From: Mnemiopsis leidyi
Lineage: Eukaryota > Ctenophora > Tentaculata > Lobata > Bolinopsidae
Length of the DNA stretch: 64,000 bases
Assembly: GCA_000226015.1 (NCBI GenBank)
Contig: JH153799.1
Coordinates: 23,584 to 87,583, forward strand
Reading direction: 5' to 3'
The notes below the pieces were generated by a model, which saw only the letters and a program-made list of their open reading frames with translations, did not search any database and had not been told where the DNA came from. Positions 23,901 to 36,754 of the stretch are shown here, in pieces. Position 1 is the first letter of the stretch. Each line of letters begins with the position of its first letter. The position numbers and the translations under genes are program-made.

Positions 23901-26900
23901 CTGTGCCGAGTTCCTGATGCTAGCCATGAAGGTCGTTCGCCTTTTATATTTGTAGCACCAACTTTCCATGATCTGACTATTATCACAACAACACGAAATG
24001 TGTAATTCAACCTGGTACGATAGCTATCCATCCCACCCAACCATAAACACGTTTAAACTTTAATCTAAATAGTGTAGTTTAAACTATATAGTGTAGTTTC
24101 ACGTCCAGAGAAATTCATGTCTACAAATTGAACTGCATCAAACCTCATTAAAAATGATACATTAAATTTAATAGAACTAAGGGTAAGGGTAAAGACTAAA
24201 GATAGAAGAGCGACAAGTTATCTTGGGTAGTTATTAATACTAAAACCGAATTCCAAACGTTGATAGCTATAAAAACTATAAAAAACACTTGCCAGAGATT
24301 TTGGAAGAGCTTCAGGTCGATCAAAATGAAGAGCTGCTGCCCGAATCCGTTTCTGTCGGATATTTTTTTTCTGCTCTCTCGTCTTCTTCGTATCCAGAAT
24401 ATATTTTCTCCTCAGAATCATTTAAACTATATCTCCGACAGATGAATGAACTAAATGTTCTAATGTACTAAGTAGGTAATATAGATTACTCTTTCTAGTC
24501 AAACCTTTCAGATTCTAATTGTAGGCTCCTTTCGTATAGACAACCCGATACAGTACCTCTTCAAAGTTCAAGATGTGTAGAATCACAGAACTGACAAGCA
24601 CATCTTGATAGCTCAAAGCTGTGTACATTTCGTTAAAGTAAGTGCTTGGAAATCTGCAAGCTTTTCCGTCCGTCCAAGAAACTCATCTTCATTGTGAGTG
24701 AATAAGAGGCAAAAGATTTAAACTTTGGAAACAAAAAGCACTAGTTGTAAAATCTTATCAAATGAATTGATCGAAAAGCTGCACGGCACCAAAGGCGTTA
24801 GGCCTATAATAGCACTTGTTGTAATATAGGAGTAAACTGTAAACTTTTACTCAAAGTCTGTATAGAGTCTATAATAATGGAGTAATGGGTACTTTATAGG
24901 AGCAAACTTGTGTTAGCCCTACAAAAAGTCCAATTAAACCGTTGAATCATGATCTGATAGGGTAAGCTTGTAGTTGCTATTTAAGAGTAAGTTAAAGAAC
25001 ATATATGTTCTTTAACATATATGTTCTTAAAGAACATATATATGCGTATACATACAAAGAATAACGGTGCACTGTAAAGATATTCTATAAGCTGTGATAG
25101 AGATATTACAAGAGCCTGCTGCGGTGCTAGACGTTAGTTATAGAAGTATGCAAAAGATGAATATTTATTTTAAATTTTGCTACTCCCATGTATGTATGCA
25201 TATCGCACTTGCCATTTTGGAACGATATATGGGGTGTGCCTGCACCTGTTTCTGCTTCTGCAGGTATTTTGCTACGTCTATTCCTTAATTTCTAGTATAT
25301 TAGTATGTTACTGTGCTCATTGTTCATGTAAGTATGTAGGCATGTTAGCATTGCAAAAACAAAGCATGTAAGGCTGCAAAAGCTCCCCAAATAATAACCT
25401 TCTTATAGAATTATTCCCTTAAGTTTAACTTTAAGGGTTTTTTAATCGATTAAGATATTTATTGGCAAGATATGAAATGTAAAGTTACATATTTCTATAA
25501 AATTCATTCATAAACTACTCGGCTGGTTAGAATTAGAACCTAACGAACTTTTAAGATAAAATGGATTTAAGCATAAACAGTTAGGATCTCATCAGTTGAG
25601 ATCTCATCTTAAGCATCAAATACTAAGTATATTGAATTTAATCAAGAAATTATTCCAAAAGATCAAATACTTGAACTTCCGAATTTATAGAACGACTTTT
25701 TAACAAACTAAAAGCAGCTTTGAAGACGACTTATAGCACTTCTTATAGATGTACTAGGACAACTTGCAAAATAGTTATTGAACAAGTTATTGAACATGTT
25801 GTTGGTTATGGAACAATTTATAAAACGAGCTTTTATAGAACAAGTTATAGAACAAGTTATATAGAACAACTTACTACATTAGGGAGTCTGACTTGTCTGT
25901 CGTCTGGGTCTTCCAGAAGATCATACCGATGACTTTGAGCTTTGAAATCGTGTGACAGGATTCTCTTTCTTTTGAACTCCATGTTAAACACAGCACTGTA
26001 CACATGAACGACTTAAAGGACGAAGTTTTACCAGCAGTGTGACGCTATGAGAAAACACAGTTCCAAAAAGTGGAGTTGAATTGTTGGCCTAACGAGTTGT
26101 TATCCACGGTGAGAGCTCCAGACCGGAGTCGAATGATTTGCTAGGGCATTTCCAAATGGGCGAGTGGCGGGAGGTGGACGGGGAGGCGGGACTGTGCTGT
26201 CTAGATTAAATTAGGGAAACAAGCTAACAATTACTGATACCACAAGTGCTGCGTCTAAAGGCACAGTCGCGTCGGGTATGCTTAGATAGACGTCACTGAG
26301 CAAGGCTGCAGGCTGCTGGTGCTTTAATGGAACTGCCGGTGGCAATGTCATGGACAGGAAATTATATTCAGGTTGCGAGCAGTATCAGTGCTGTGTAATG
26401 TTATTATTGATAATTTGTAAGTAAGTGGTGCGGGTAACTGCTTTTAGAGATATGCTCTAGGTACTTTGTGTAAGCAAAGCTGCTTTTGATATTTTTACTG
26501 TAGGTAACAGTTAAATGTCAAGCATGGCTGACTGGCTGGGGCTACCTAACTAGTACTACTAGCTTACAATGATACATCACTAAAATGTATATTGTTCACG
26601 CCAGAACAGATCCAAATCAAGATTAAAGATCTTCAATAGGTTATCAGTTAAGTTATAAGTTAAGTTTTTAATTTCGGAAATTAATTCACTTACTAAAATG
26701 GGACATTAATTGTATAGTGTCGGTTGGATGGGTCCAACCCCGACCAAATTTTATCTAATCAAACCAATACAACAACAGAAACGGAGAAAATGTGCTGGCA
26801 ATTTACGAGCTGGGTAGTGAACATACTCAAAGTATGAAGTAAGCAAAGTCATGAGTTCCGCAGCTCAGACAACTGACAAGCACGTCCCCGGGCTCACATC

Positions 26901-27000
26901 AAAATATAAGGTGTTGACAAACTCCCTGATTTTACCTCAATCGCCGCCAGAACGATTATCATTACAAAAAACAAGAACATTTTGCTTTTTAATCGTTAAA
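20945..27000. other. Long region without a convincing gene
   Basis: About 6 kb of AT-rich DNA. It contains short tandem repeats: a 17-bp TATAAGTCACTATAGAG type at 23320-23370, the palindrome AACATATATGTT at 24999-25040, and a degenerate GAACAAGTTAT(A/T) repeat at 25770-25870. A frame open on both strands at 24260-24471 could not be assigned. I see no RNA genes. Confidence 0.4.
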
Positions 27001-27014
27001 TAAGTCGTCATATC

Positions 27015-27251
27015 TTACACGATCCTTTGTCGTCTTCTTAATTTATTTCCCTGTTTTGGCTCCTCTGTTTTTATCCTAGCGTGTTCTTCACCGTAATTAG
27101 TTGACACTTTATGAGCACAACTGTCTTTGCCGCTGCTGAGCGACAATTGTTTACATGCCGGGTGGAGCTGATTTACTAATTGTCCAATTAGGAAGGCTAG
27201 ATAGAAGTTTTCCTGGACAGTCTTCATCGCTAGACAGCTTAGTGTTATAGT
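27015..27251 (-). CDS. Candidate exon of unknown gene
   Basis: After a possible acceptor (AAGACTGTCCAG) the minus strand is open for 78 codons, starting ENFYLAFLIGQLVNQLHPAC and ending in a basic stretch, with a stop at 27015 and an alternative donor GT|GTAAGA just before it. It is hydrophilic apart from its start. It may be a further 3' exon of the 28-32 kb gene or of a separate gene. Confidence 0.3.
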   Translation of the reverse strand, partial: TITLSCLAMKTVQENFYLAFLIGQLVNQLHPACKQLSLSSGKDSCAHKVSTNYGEEHARIKTEEPKQGNKLRRRQRIV

Positions 27252-27554
27252 TCTTAGTATAGGCATTTAAAGAACTTTTGTACAGAAATACAGAGATGTT
27301 TTAGCACACTATTTGATAGTGATACTATTGAAAAACTAAACATATTTATAATGCTTGTAATCAATTTTATTAGCTTTTAGTTTTATGATTTCAAGTGACT
27401 TGTTAAACAATAAAAAATAACTTAGATTATGTTGATGTAAGTATGTGATTCGCAATCTATTCTAGCTAAAGTTTAATGTTATCTACTTTTTTAGATTTGC
27501 CTTGACACATTTTTGACGTTGTTGATTATTATGTATTTACATAATTGTAAAGAT

Positions 27555-27740
27555 TCAGTCCAAAACCTTTGAAGAGGTGAGCCGAGCAATCCACCGCCTG
27601 ATAGTTGTATGTTCACTGGACAGAAGACTTTCACTGCTGAGAACTGCAGACTGACTTTTGTTCTTGTTCAGTAACGACATTGCTCCAATCAAAATACAAA
27701 TAGAAGCAAGTGTTATCCAAAGCAAACCTCGACGAACAAT
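27555..27740 (-). CDS. Candidate terminal exon encoding a membrane anchor
   Basis: A good acceptor (GTTTTTCTGATCACTTGCTCAG) precedes 61 codons and TGA at 27555-27557, in phase 0. The text has two arginines, a clear transmembrane stretch (GLLWITLASICILIGAMSLL) and a Ser-rich tail. It matches in phase the donor at 30773, whose exon ends in a very basic stretch, as expected just before a membrane anchor. It may be an alternative last exon to the one at 28226-28411. Confidence 0.45.
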   Translation of the reverse strand: MVRRGLLWITLASICILIGAMSLLNKNKSQSAVLSSESLLSSEHTTIRRWIARLTSSKVLD

Positions 27741-28225
27741 CTGAGCAAGTGATCAGAAAAACACAGCCTGCAGCATGGCACTGCACCCAATATGGGGACC
27801 AATATCTAACAAGAATCAGGCTGGTTCAGAGGGAGATGTCAGGTGTCCTGCCCTGATTACACCCGACCTGTCAGGTCCACCACCAATTTCACTTATTAAT
27901 CAGGACTTCTCGAGAAATAGCCCCGTCAAGCTAAACTTTACTCAACCCGTGCAAGCATCTCTTCATTCTATACGGCAAGCTGCTGTCTAATTGGTTGTCA
28001 CAGTGGATTATCTATTCGTGGGAGAGGATTGTTACTGCACATCGAGAAAAGTTTCAGTGGTACTTGGTGGCTGGTCAGTGGTCCTATAAACAGCTCTTAT
28101 TATATGGATATACAGTATGAAAAATGTAAATATGATGAGTGGACAGGATTCTTTTAAGCTTTTAAGGTTTTCTACTTGCCTGTTGTTGGTCACCAGCATG
28201 TTTATGGCTAACGTTTCTGTTTCCC

Positions 28226-31200
28226 TCATTTTCTGTAGTCCAGTTCATCTTGTAAACTGCCATCACGACCAACTTCTTGTAGGATTGTGCCAGGCACAAC
28301 GTGCGCGAAAAAACTAAGGCAAACGCTCAACAAAGATACAATTGTCATACTAATAGCTAAGCAATCAACAAAATGACTTAGGAAAGTTTCCATTATCTCA
28401 TTATTCATGAACTAGGAGAAAACAAGCCAATACGATCTTCTATAATAATACCTTAGTTTTGATCTCTCAGTAACTGGCAAAATTGCTCTTAATACTTTAA
28501 TAGAAAAGTTTACACCAAATAAAAACCTTTACATAACCAGCATGACAGTCGGTGAAGGTACTTGAGACAATTGAGTTGGTGCCTCAAGAAGAGAACCCCA
28601 AATCAAAATGAAATATCAACATATCACGAATGATTTATTGAAGCACCTTCACTATAGTTTGTTTTTTCGACCTCTCTCTCCACTAACCTTATCTCTTGGG
28701 CTAGTGAATGGTAGAGGTCTCTGTCCATGAACTCGAACCTTAAGATCGCCCTCTTTATAGACATGACCGTTATTAAATTCTCCTCTACGGCTGACTGCAC
28801 CGTCATACTTTCGTCTAGCCATAGCCCTTAGTGTCTATCCGGAACTATAATATGGACAAAAAAACGACAAAAAAGTACCTATTGAGAGTTAGAGATGAGC
28901 GCAGGGTCGGTACAATTATCACCCTTGCAGCACAGTGCCCCGTGCTTAACCCAATTAGCAACCCTTGCAGGAAGGTGCATACTGCATGCGTGCAGTGTTA
29001 AATCCGCCACATGGGATAATTCAGTTAAATCTACTGATAGGGTTAGAGTTAATGCGATGATGAAAGGGAGCTGCTATTTGATAAAATATGGTGTTATTCT
29101 AACACTGGGCCTTAACTATATATCCGATATATTGTTTAATCGTCCGTAGTCAGTTTCGATCAGTACTAGAGCATGTGATCATTGCAATTTGCAATTATGA
29201 TTGCCTTCTTTATCTGATTTATAGCTTTTTGAATATGCTGCAATGCTGCATGATGCATTACACTAATACATATGTGCATTATTCAAACTAAATATTAACA
29301 TTTTGTTTTTAGTTAGAAATGTAGTTTAGAGAAGTGATAACGCGCTGATATCATGTTGCCCAAATGCAGTAAACGCATTTAAGCCTCTGTTAAGGGCATA
29401 AATAGGCAGCTATCTTTCTTTGGCAAATTAATAGCTAAGCGTGAAGGCTGCCAACCTTTGTACTCCTAAGTATGAACCGATTTGTCTGGTACTCATGCAT
29501 TTAATAAAATAGCTGAAAAGCAAAGTCAGGTGATGAATTCTTCTGGCGAGAACCTAATTGCTGTAGCTAAAATTCTAGGTTTTAATCCTTTAAAAGCCGA
29601 CATGCCAACCTAGTCATACATGCTGGGCTAAGGGTTCAATATCCAGAATGGGTCTGCATAAAGGAATTTGATAATTTACTCTAATAGCCTACCGCGGGCC
29701 TTACTTGAGGAAGCCCAAGAAAAGAAGCTGGTCTTTTCTAGCTAGTCGACTAGGTCTAATAGTTTTTACAATAGTTTTCATGTACACAAGGGTTGTTGAT
29801 ATCCCAGTTTCTCCACAAAGTAAAGGTAAATTAAAGGTAAAAAAAAGGGTAAAAGATTGCAGTATATACTTTGATCAAAAAATTTAATTGTGATTTCGTA
29901 GATGAAAAAGTGCGCCAGAGCTGGTGACAAAATGTAGATTAAATTGTAATATAACCTGGTGATGTATGATCTACTACCTTTTATGACCAGAATTAGTGTA
30001 CTTTGAACAAATTTTCTCATTAAATATAAAAATTGAATTATTAAATAGACAATCCTTACCGTTGTCTTGGACAAGTTGCGCTCGTACTACTTTTTGTGTG
30101 AAATTGGTTCAATTTGAATTAGCTAATTTAATAAGTTATTTGCTTTGTTAGATGAAATAGAAGGAAAAATGGAAAGTTCAAACACTAGGTGAACTATGAA
30201 CGTTGATTTATGATTTTAAAAGAGCGGAAAGAATGATATTCAATGTGATTTCACTGTAAAGCAAGTAAGCAATAAATTAAAGTATCAGTAAAGTGTTAAC
30301 AACATCAATGACATAGATGTTAATGGTACTGTTTTTGTAAACGTATACAATAATCCGAGCTGTACAAGCTGTACTTTTACAAATATAGGGGTATTTAAGT
30401 ACTTAAGTACTTACAACCACAATGGTGCATCATCTTTTATCGTAGTCATCATGTAAGATCATGACCAAAGGTAGCGCGGAAACATATACGACCCGACCCT
30501 GCCTATGATGGTCCATATGTACCATTATTTACCAGACATATCCTACTGACATTCACTACTAAAATTACTGGTTTCCTGGGACTTAATTTACACGTGAGTT
30601 TAAGTGCACATGTGCTTTTTGTGGAGTGGAAAGTTCGCCAGTGGCTAATCCGTATTTAGCTATGATCAGAAAGGAACTAAGGAAGGTTAAGGTATTCTAA
30701 ACCTCATGCAAAAACGAAAAGCGTTATATGGAAGGAATAATTGAATTTAAGATATTTAGGTTAACAACTTACCCTCTTCAATTTTCTGAGTCTCACTCTA
30801 AACCAATAACTTTTCTTTTTCTTCAGCTCCATTTCCATTAAACCCCTCTCAAATATCGAAGATAATCTCTTTTGAGCAAATCGCTTCCTCAATTCGGCAA
30901 CATCTATAGTTGACAAATCTTGCACTGCATCTTTTCTTTCTGATGATCCACCAGAAGATGACTTCGAAACGGCTGATAACACCGATGATGATCTAGTTCC
31001 CATATGCTCTGTGTTGTGTTGCCGTTGTGTACATATACGAGTTACATGAGATTCCGTCTGAAAGTCATCCACAACCTCTGTAGGATTTAGACAGTAGTTG
31101 TACAGATTAGGCATACTCTTAATTCTGGGTATAGCTTGGTGATCAGGGTTTATATAGGACCAGTATTCGTACTCCACAGAGTAAACATCTTTTACCGATT

Positions 31201-32014
31201 GATCTTGGCTTCTTTGTCTACTGATATGTCGAGGTACTTCGTATTGAGGGGTGTCTAACTCTGATCTCCTGTGTGGCTTCCAGTTTCTCAGAGGTTCGTA
31301 GTGATGGTTCCCGTTTTCCCCACACACGCCTAAAGTTTCGTAATCTCTGTCCAGGCCGGTTATAGATGAAATGTGGGAAAGACTGAAGTTCGGTGTGTTT
31401 GTTAGTTCGGAGGACATTGAATCGGCAGTGGTTCGACCTGATGTTGAAGGGGAACTGAAAGGAATACTCCACGAACTAGACTGACAAAGTGAAGACTTAT
31501 CGTTTCTGAACGACCTGGATCGTGAGCCCGTCGAGTCAGAACCATCCTCGAGAATTTGAGAGTTGTAAGATGAAGTGTAGGATGGAGTGTCAGTTACAAA
31601 ATGCGTCTGATTAGTGTACTCCATGTTAAGGAAGGTCTCGTTTAGTAGGATAACTTTCTCCTGTACGGAGTAACAAAGGGTGTGTTCTTGTCCCAGCACC
31701 TCTAACTTCCGTACAATCTCATCCAGAGCGTCCCCCATTGAGCGGCAGGAACAGTGCGGCGAGCGTGCACTGAGAGTGCTGTAATCAGGAGACCCAGCTT
31801 CCAGGGGAGGTGCATCTTCTGACATCAGGTCCAAGCATCTGCTGTCCATCATTGACTGCAACCTTGCCTTTATTAGCTCCTTCTTCAAATCTACGTCTAT
31901 GATCATGTTAACGTCTTCTTCAAGCTCTAGTCCCAAGTGTGAAAATTCTCGTTCTATCTGCTCGTCAGTTAGAAAGTTCAGCACTTGTATGCAAGTGCAA
32001 GCAGAGTAAGACAT
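28226..32014 (-). CDS. Unrecognised adaptor-like protein with C-terminal membrane segment (model)
   Basis: The main exon 30773-32014 starts at ATG 32014 and gives 414 codons to a strong AGG|GTAAGT donor in phase 0. Proposed following exons, all phase 0: 28688-28834 (49 codons, Arg- and Lys-rich, GATAAG|GTTAGT donor) and 28226-28411 (acceptor TTTTCTCCTAG), which holds the hydrophobic stretch CLAISMTIVSLLSVCLSFF and stops at 28226. The long exon is acidic at its N-terminus (EREFSHLGLELEEDVN), Ser-rich in the middle, has tyrosine motifs of the type DYETLG, HHYEPL and PQYEVP that resemble SH2-type docking sites, and ends basic (ELRKRFAQKRLSS, MELKKKKSYWFRVRL). No known domain was recognised. The long exon is sure as coding; the 3' exons are a proposal, with 27555-27740 as an alternative ending. 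Confidence 0.68.
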
Positions 32015-32187
32015 TTTAGGTTTGGAGCCCCATATTCCCGTGTAGCGGCTTGCTCTAACTCAATTACAATCAAACGAGAATCAAGGCACAAAAACAGCAA
32101 AAAGATCCTGGGAAAGCGCCGAGAGCAAAAAAATGAGAGAGATTTTCTCACTGCAAACCATTGTGATAATCTTGTTCCGAAATACAC

Positions 32188-33462
32188 TGTTTAATTTGCA
32201 TGTAAATGCCATACAGATTCGCTCAAATTTTGCCTGTAATGGTCGGCAATTAGTCCGATTCGATCTTTACCAAACGGATACATTATTGTATTAATAAAAT
32301 CTTGAGATATATTTAAATGTAAGGGGATACGAAAATTTTCTGACGGTTTTACGCGGATTTTATGAGTAAGGTTAGTAGATTGCCTGTTGAGGTCACCGTT
32401 AAGATATAAACATATAACTTATTTATACCAAGTCGGTGTGTTATAGAACTGGCCTCGTTTCCGGGAAAGGTACTCAGTTGTGTCAAGTGCACTGTTGGTT
32501 TATTTCATCGGATTTCAGTCTGATTAGCTTAATTCTGGTTAAGTTGAACTTTTAAACAATTAGTAGTTAAAGTAAGTCTACTTCAAATACTAAATTAGGT
32601 TTTTTCTGATTGCTGTTTAGTGGTTACTGCTTAATTATGTCATATGTGGCAAAGATATATGTTCTTAATATAACAATAAAAACCCAAACCGTTCACTTGA
32701 AAAGTAGAAATGATGAGCCCACGCACCTTGTGTGATAAGTTCTAAAGTATTAAATTCCAAATAAAAGTGAGGTTGAATGCTAAAGGCGGCTGAGAATGCC
32801 GCAGGGCTATTCGAAAACATATAAAAGATTTTCAAAAATACCTGTTTTAACTCCTGGAACAAGTCACGCATGATCTTACATCATGGCAATTAAAGTTGAT
32901 GGAAGGCAGGGAGCTTGATCCAGGTTACTACTACTAGATGCTCAACAAATAAAAGAGATGAATTAGCTGACTGTGGTTTCGAATTAAAAGGTCAAGCCGC
33001 ATTCCGCACTAGCCTTCTCGCCGCTTATTTATTTAACAGGATACTGGCTATTGGCGTTGGTCGTGGCGCCTTGCCATTCATATTAAACCATTAGAGCACC
33101 CTTAACCGATTTACCGCCCCCTGATACAAGTTCATTATGATTTGAGGTCAAAGACAGGTTTGTTAATCAGAATATTTTATACGATTAAAATTTAAAGGGC
33201 ATACGATTAAAATTTAAAGGGTATGGTAAGGTGGTTCCTTTGGAAGTTTACTATTCATAGTATCGTACTATCGTTAATTACACATAAGATCAACTGCACA
33301 CTGCAATAGGACTTAATTTACAATTATTCTCAAGATTTGCATGACTTCATTTTTCCGCAATGACTGAAGATGCAACCCAAATTTATACCAAATTATCCTG
33401 AAGAAAATAAGTATTGCTAATAGATTTATCCCTAAAGACCTGAAACACATACTCTGTCTTAC
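32188..33462. other. Intergenic or intronic region, nothing seen
   Basis: AT-rich DNA upstream of the 32014 ATG with only short chance frames. A direct repeat, ATACGATTAAAATTTAAAGG, occurs twice at 33180-33220. Confidence 0.4.
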
Positions 33463-33576
33463 CCTCTTGCTATGATAAGAGTTCATGTTTCCGAAGGAGC
33501 TCCTTGTTCGGGTAATCCACTTTTTGGCGCTACTCCTAGCTGCTTTATTAGCCTCTCTGGCTGTGGCGACCTCCAT
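33463..33576 (-). CDS. Candidate first exon (phase 0)
   Basis: ATG at 33576, with an in-frame TGA directly before it, opens 38 codons rich in Ala, Arg and Ser (MEVATAREANKAARSSAKKW) and ends at AGG|GTAAGA in phase 0. It could be an upstream start of the 28-32 kb gene if a phase-0 acceptor inside the 32.0-kb exon is used. Base composition supports coding. Confidence 0.38.
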
Positions 33577-34641
33577 TCAGAGCCGATACCAGTCGTTTGT
33601 CTGTTCTTAGCCGACGAAGTGGTCAAATTCAAAAAAGTAAAATACAAAGTAATTCAATGTTTTTAGATAACGAAGTATATGTCACAGTGTCCCACGAGCA
33701 CTTATACTGTTGACTATTACCTAAATGCCAATTTCATACAAAATTTGGATGAAATTTCTGGTAGATAGGCCTAGGCCGGGATAAAATCAAATTATCACAA
33801 TTAGGGTCGAGTATAGGTTTACATTGGAAAGTTCCAACGCCTACTTTATATATTGCCTGCATGCAGCTAATTTAAATCTATTAAAACAAGCCACCAGGCG
33901 GGCAATCGATACAAAAGCTAGCAAGTGGAAGCAGAAATAATACTTTGATACTAATTCCAATTAATTTGTAGGAGTTAAACTCAGAACAAGTCGGGGCCGA
34001 CGTCGAACAATACGCATTTTCTCAAAGCTGTCATTTTCGCTTTAGATAAGTCAAAATAAGCGTTTGTGTACGAGGCGTCGAGGCCATATCTGAAGCTGCT
34101 TGACAAATGACAAATGATTGATCTTGAATGAAATATCTTCATTTGGCGCTTGAAATTTTAAATTCAGGCGGTTCAGCTAAGAGGAAATAAGGAGAGTATC
34201 ACACTTATGACTTACTAAGATATATAGTCTGTGTTTTGAAAATTTGTACTCTAAGTTGCTAAAAATTCCAGGCACCTAGTTGTTAATAACTTAATTGGAG
34301 AAAATTTGTTAATTTGTAGTCGGTAAGGTTTGTTGAAGCTTATTCGTGTCAAAAGTCACGAACTTACGGCTCTTTGTGCTGTGAAAACCTTTAATGGCCT
34401 TAAATATTGTCAACAATTGCAATAATAGCTTATGTTAAACTTTAACTCACACATAAGGTAAAAAGATAACACATCAAGCTTTAGGTCATCAAGCTTTTGA
34501 CTCAAAGTAAAACCGTAAAGTGGACCAGCAAACAAGACAATCAGATCTAGCATTCATGTTGACAGGTTCGAGAAATTGATCAATTGAATTAATTGTGGGA
34601 AGTGTTTTGTGAACCCCTCTATGCTCCAAGGCGGGAAGCGC

Positions 34642-35233
34642 CCTCTACTTAATTTGTAGTTCCCTTCTACTGACTTATCTTCCAGAAAGCTATAACTCTA
34701 CTTAATTTGTAGTTCTCTTCTACTGACTTCTCTCCTATAAGGCTATAACTCTACTTAATTTGTAGTTCTCTTCTACTGACTCCTCTCCTGTAAAGCTATA
34801 AAGCTATAACTCTACTTAATTTGTAGTTCTCTTCTACTGACTTATCTTCTAGAAAGCTATAAAGCTATTACTCTACTTAATTTGTAGTTCCCTTCTACTG
34901 ACTTCTCTTCTATAAAGCTATAACTCTACTTAATTTGTAGTTCCCTTCTACTGACTTCTCTTCTACTGACTATAAAGCTATAACTCTACTTAATTTTTAG
35001 TTCTCTTCTTCTGACTTATCTTCTACAAAGCTATAAAGCTATAACTCTACTTAATTTGTAGTTCTCTTCTACTGACTTCTCTCCTATGAAGCTAAAGCTA
35101 TAACTCTACTTAATTTGTAGTTCTCTTCTACTGACTTCTCTTCTAGAAAGCTATAAAGCTATAACTCTACTTAATCTGTAGTTCCCTTCTTATACTGACT
35201 TCTCTTCTTGAAAGCTATAAAGCTATAACTCTA
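34642..35233. repeat. Minisatellite, ten copies of a 53-61-bp unit
   Basis: The segment CTCTACTTAATTTGTAGTTC recurs ten times between 34644 and 35190 at spacings of 53-61 bp. The length difference comes from one or two AAGCTATA blocks per unit. Confidence 0.95.
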
Positions 35234-35615
35234 TAAGAAGCAAAGTACCTTCAACTTCTTTTACAGTCTACTGTGCCATGTGCAGGCGTGCAGCATTTGC
35301 AGTCAGGTTGCATAATCGTCAGATTGAGCTCATGCAAGCAGCCCAATTATTGAGTTATTGAGGCATTGTTGCACTTCAACCGTAAACGTGTTAGAAACTT
35401 GTAAGGTGTTCAGGTCTATCTTTAAAACGTGGAAATATATCTTTAGTAGTGTTCTGTACATTTTTTCAAATTTCGATTGACTCCTTTTAGTCTTTCACGT
35501 TGGAAATGTTCGTCTTTCATCGCAAATTCGCGAATTGCTGGAGCGATGAGCTAAGACTTGGATACTAGGGAGCAGTAAATGGCAAAAGTTCTTGAGATAA
35601 TAATATTATAATTAC

Positions 35616-35720
35616 CTTTTTACTGATTTCATTGTCCCCAAGCGGCTCGACTTCTTTATCAATCCCATTTTCTTCAAATACAAGTTGATCAATAGTCAAA
35701 TTGTATGATCGAACCCACAT
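35616..35720 (-). CDS. Candidate first exon (phase 0)
   Basis: ATG at 35720 starts MWVRSYNLTIDQLVFEENG and runs 35 acidic codons to AAG|GTAATT in phase 0. The following exon was not identified; candidates are the 28-32 kb gene or an unseen gene. Confidence 0.38.
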
Positions 35721-36013
35721 GAAGGTCTATGTTGTTGGAATGCCATCGATATCTGATTATTAGATTCATCATATCACTGGTTCTTAGTTCTTACTACTAG
35801 GTGAAACTTTTAATATGAATAATTGAGATATAACAATTTTAGAGTACGAAAATAATAATAGTACTGATCATAGTGTAATGATATGATACCGCGGTTAAAG
35901 ACAAGTATTACAGCAATCTAAATAATTAAATACGGAACCAACAACGGGCATGATCAGTACCATCGACCATTAACGTTACCATAAAAACTTTTCAGGATTT
36001 GAATTAAAGCACA

Positions 36014-36104
36014 ATGAACAAAATAAGACTAGCTGTAACTAAGTGTTTATATGGGTATCATAAAGCAGCGTTTAAATCTTGCTTAGCTCCAGCTGAAAAA
36101 GACG
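36014..36104 (+). CDS. Candidate first coding exon on the plus strand
   Basis: ATG at 36014 opens 30 codons (MNKIRLAVTKCLYGYHKAAF...PAEKD) ending at G|GTAAGT, a consensus donor in phase 1. The peptide is basic and amphipathic with no acidic residue until its end, resembling a mitochondrial presequence. No following plus-strand exon was found. Confidence 0.35.
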
Positions 36105-36489
36105 GTAAGTCTATAAATAAGTGGCGAACGGTACAGTGTAAAGAGTTACTCAGTATGAATTAACTTATAGTATGAATTAACCTTTGGTAGATACCATGAC
36201 GGCGTGGCCGCAGCCCTTAGTCCTGGAAAATGGACACACTTACAGACAATACAAGGAGCAAGCTAGTAGTTGTACTAGTACTAGAAAGTGGCTACACTTA
36301 CAGAAGCTAAAAGCACCCGCCTAGTTAAGATCTTTATCGCCCTCATGAATAATCATCGCTGTTTTAGCCCGTCTGTATATATCTAGAGCTGCTTTGAGTT
36401 TGCATATAGGTGTCCATGCACTTACAAAGCTCAGACTCAGACTTATGCGATTTCTCAACAATTTCATGAACTTATATAGTTATTTTGTT

Positions 36490-36575
36490 ATGCTTTTGTT
36501 TGTCTGACTTTGTCAGATCCTCATTCGAAGTATAAAATGTCGGGAGGGTGCGCGTGCTGCAGTACAATGTTTTGT
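36490..36575 (+). repeat. Copy of a dispersed repeat (GTCTGACTTTGTCAGA family)
   Basis: GTCTGACTTTGTCAGATCCTC, then AAAATGTCGGGAGGGTGCGC, is shared with 47527-47607 (same orientation) and 46918-46982 (inverted). It probably derives from the ends of the element at 46.9-47.6 kb. Confidence 0.7.
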
Positions 36576-36754
36576 TAGAAGTTCACATAATTTCATTTCA
36601 CACGCACTAATCCAACCTCTCATAAAATTTATAATAAATAAAGATAATGTATAATAAAAATTTATAATAAATACATTGATTCACGTTTCTGACTTAAATC
36701 AAGTTTAAGTTTTTGAACTTACTATATTTTCTGTCTGACTTTTTAGACCGATAT

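Noticed and set aside
24260-24471. Frame open on both strands with protein-like text
   Set aside because: Strand and splice sites could not be decided; the upstream acceptor is weak.
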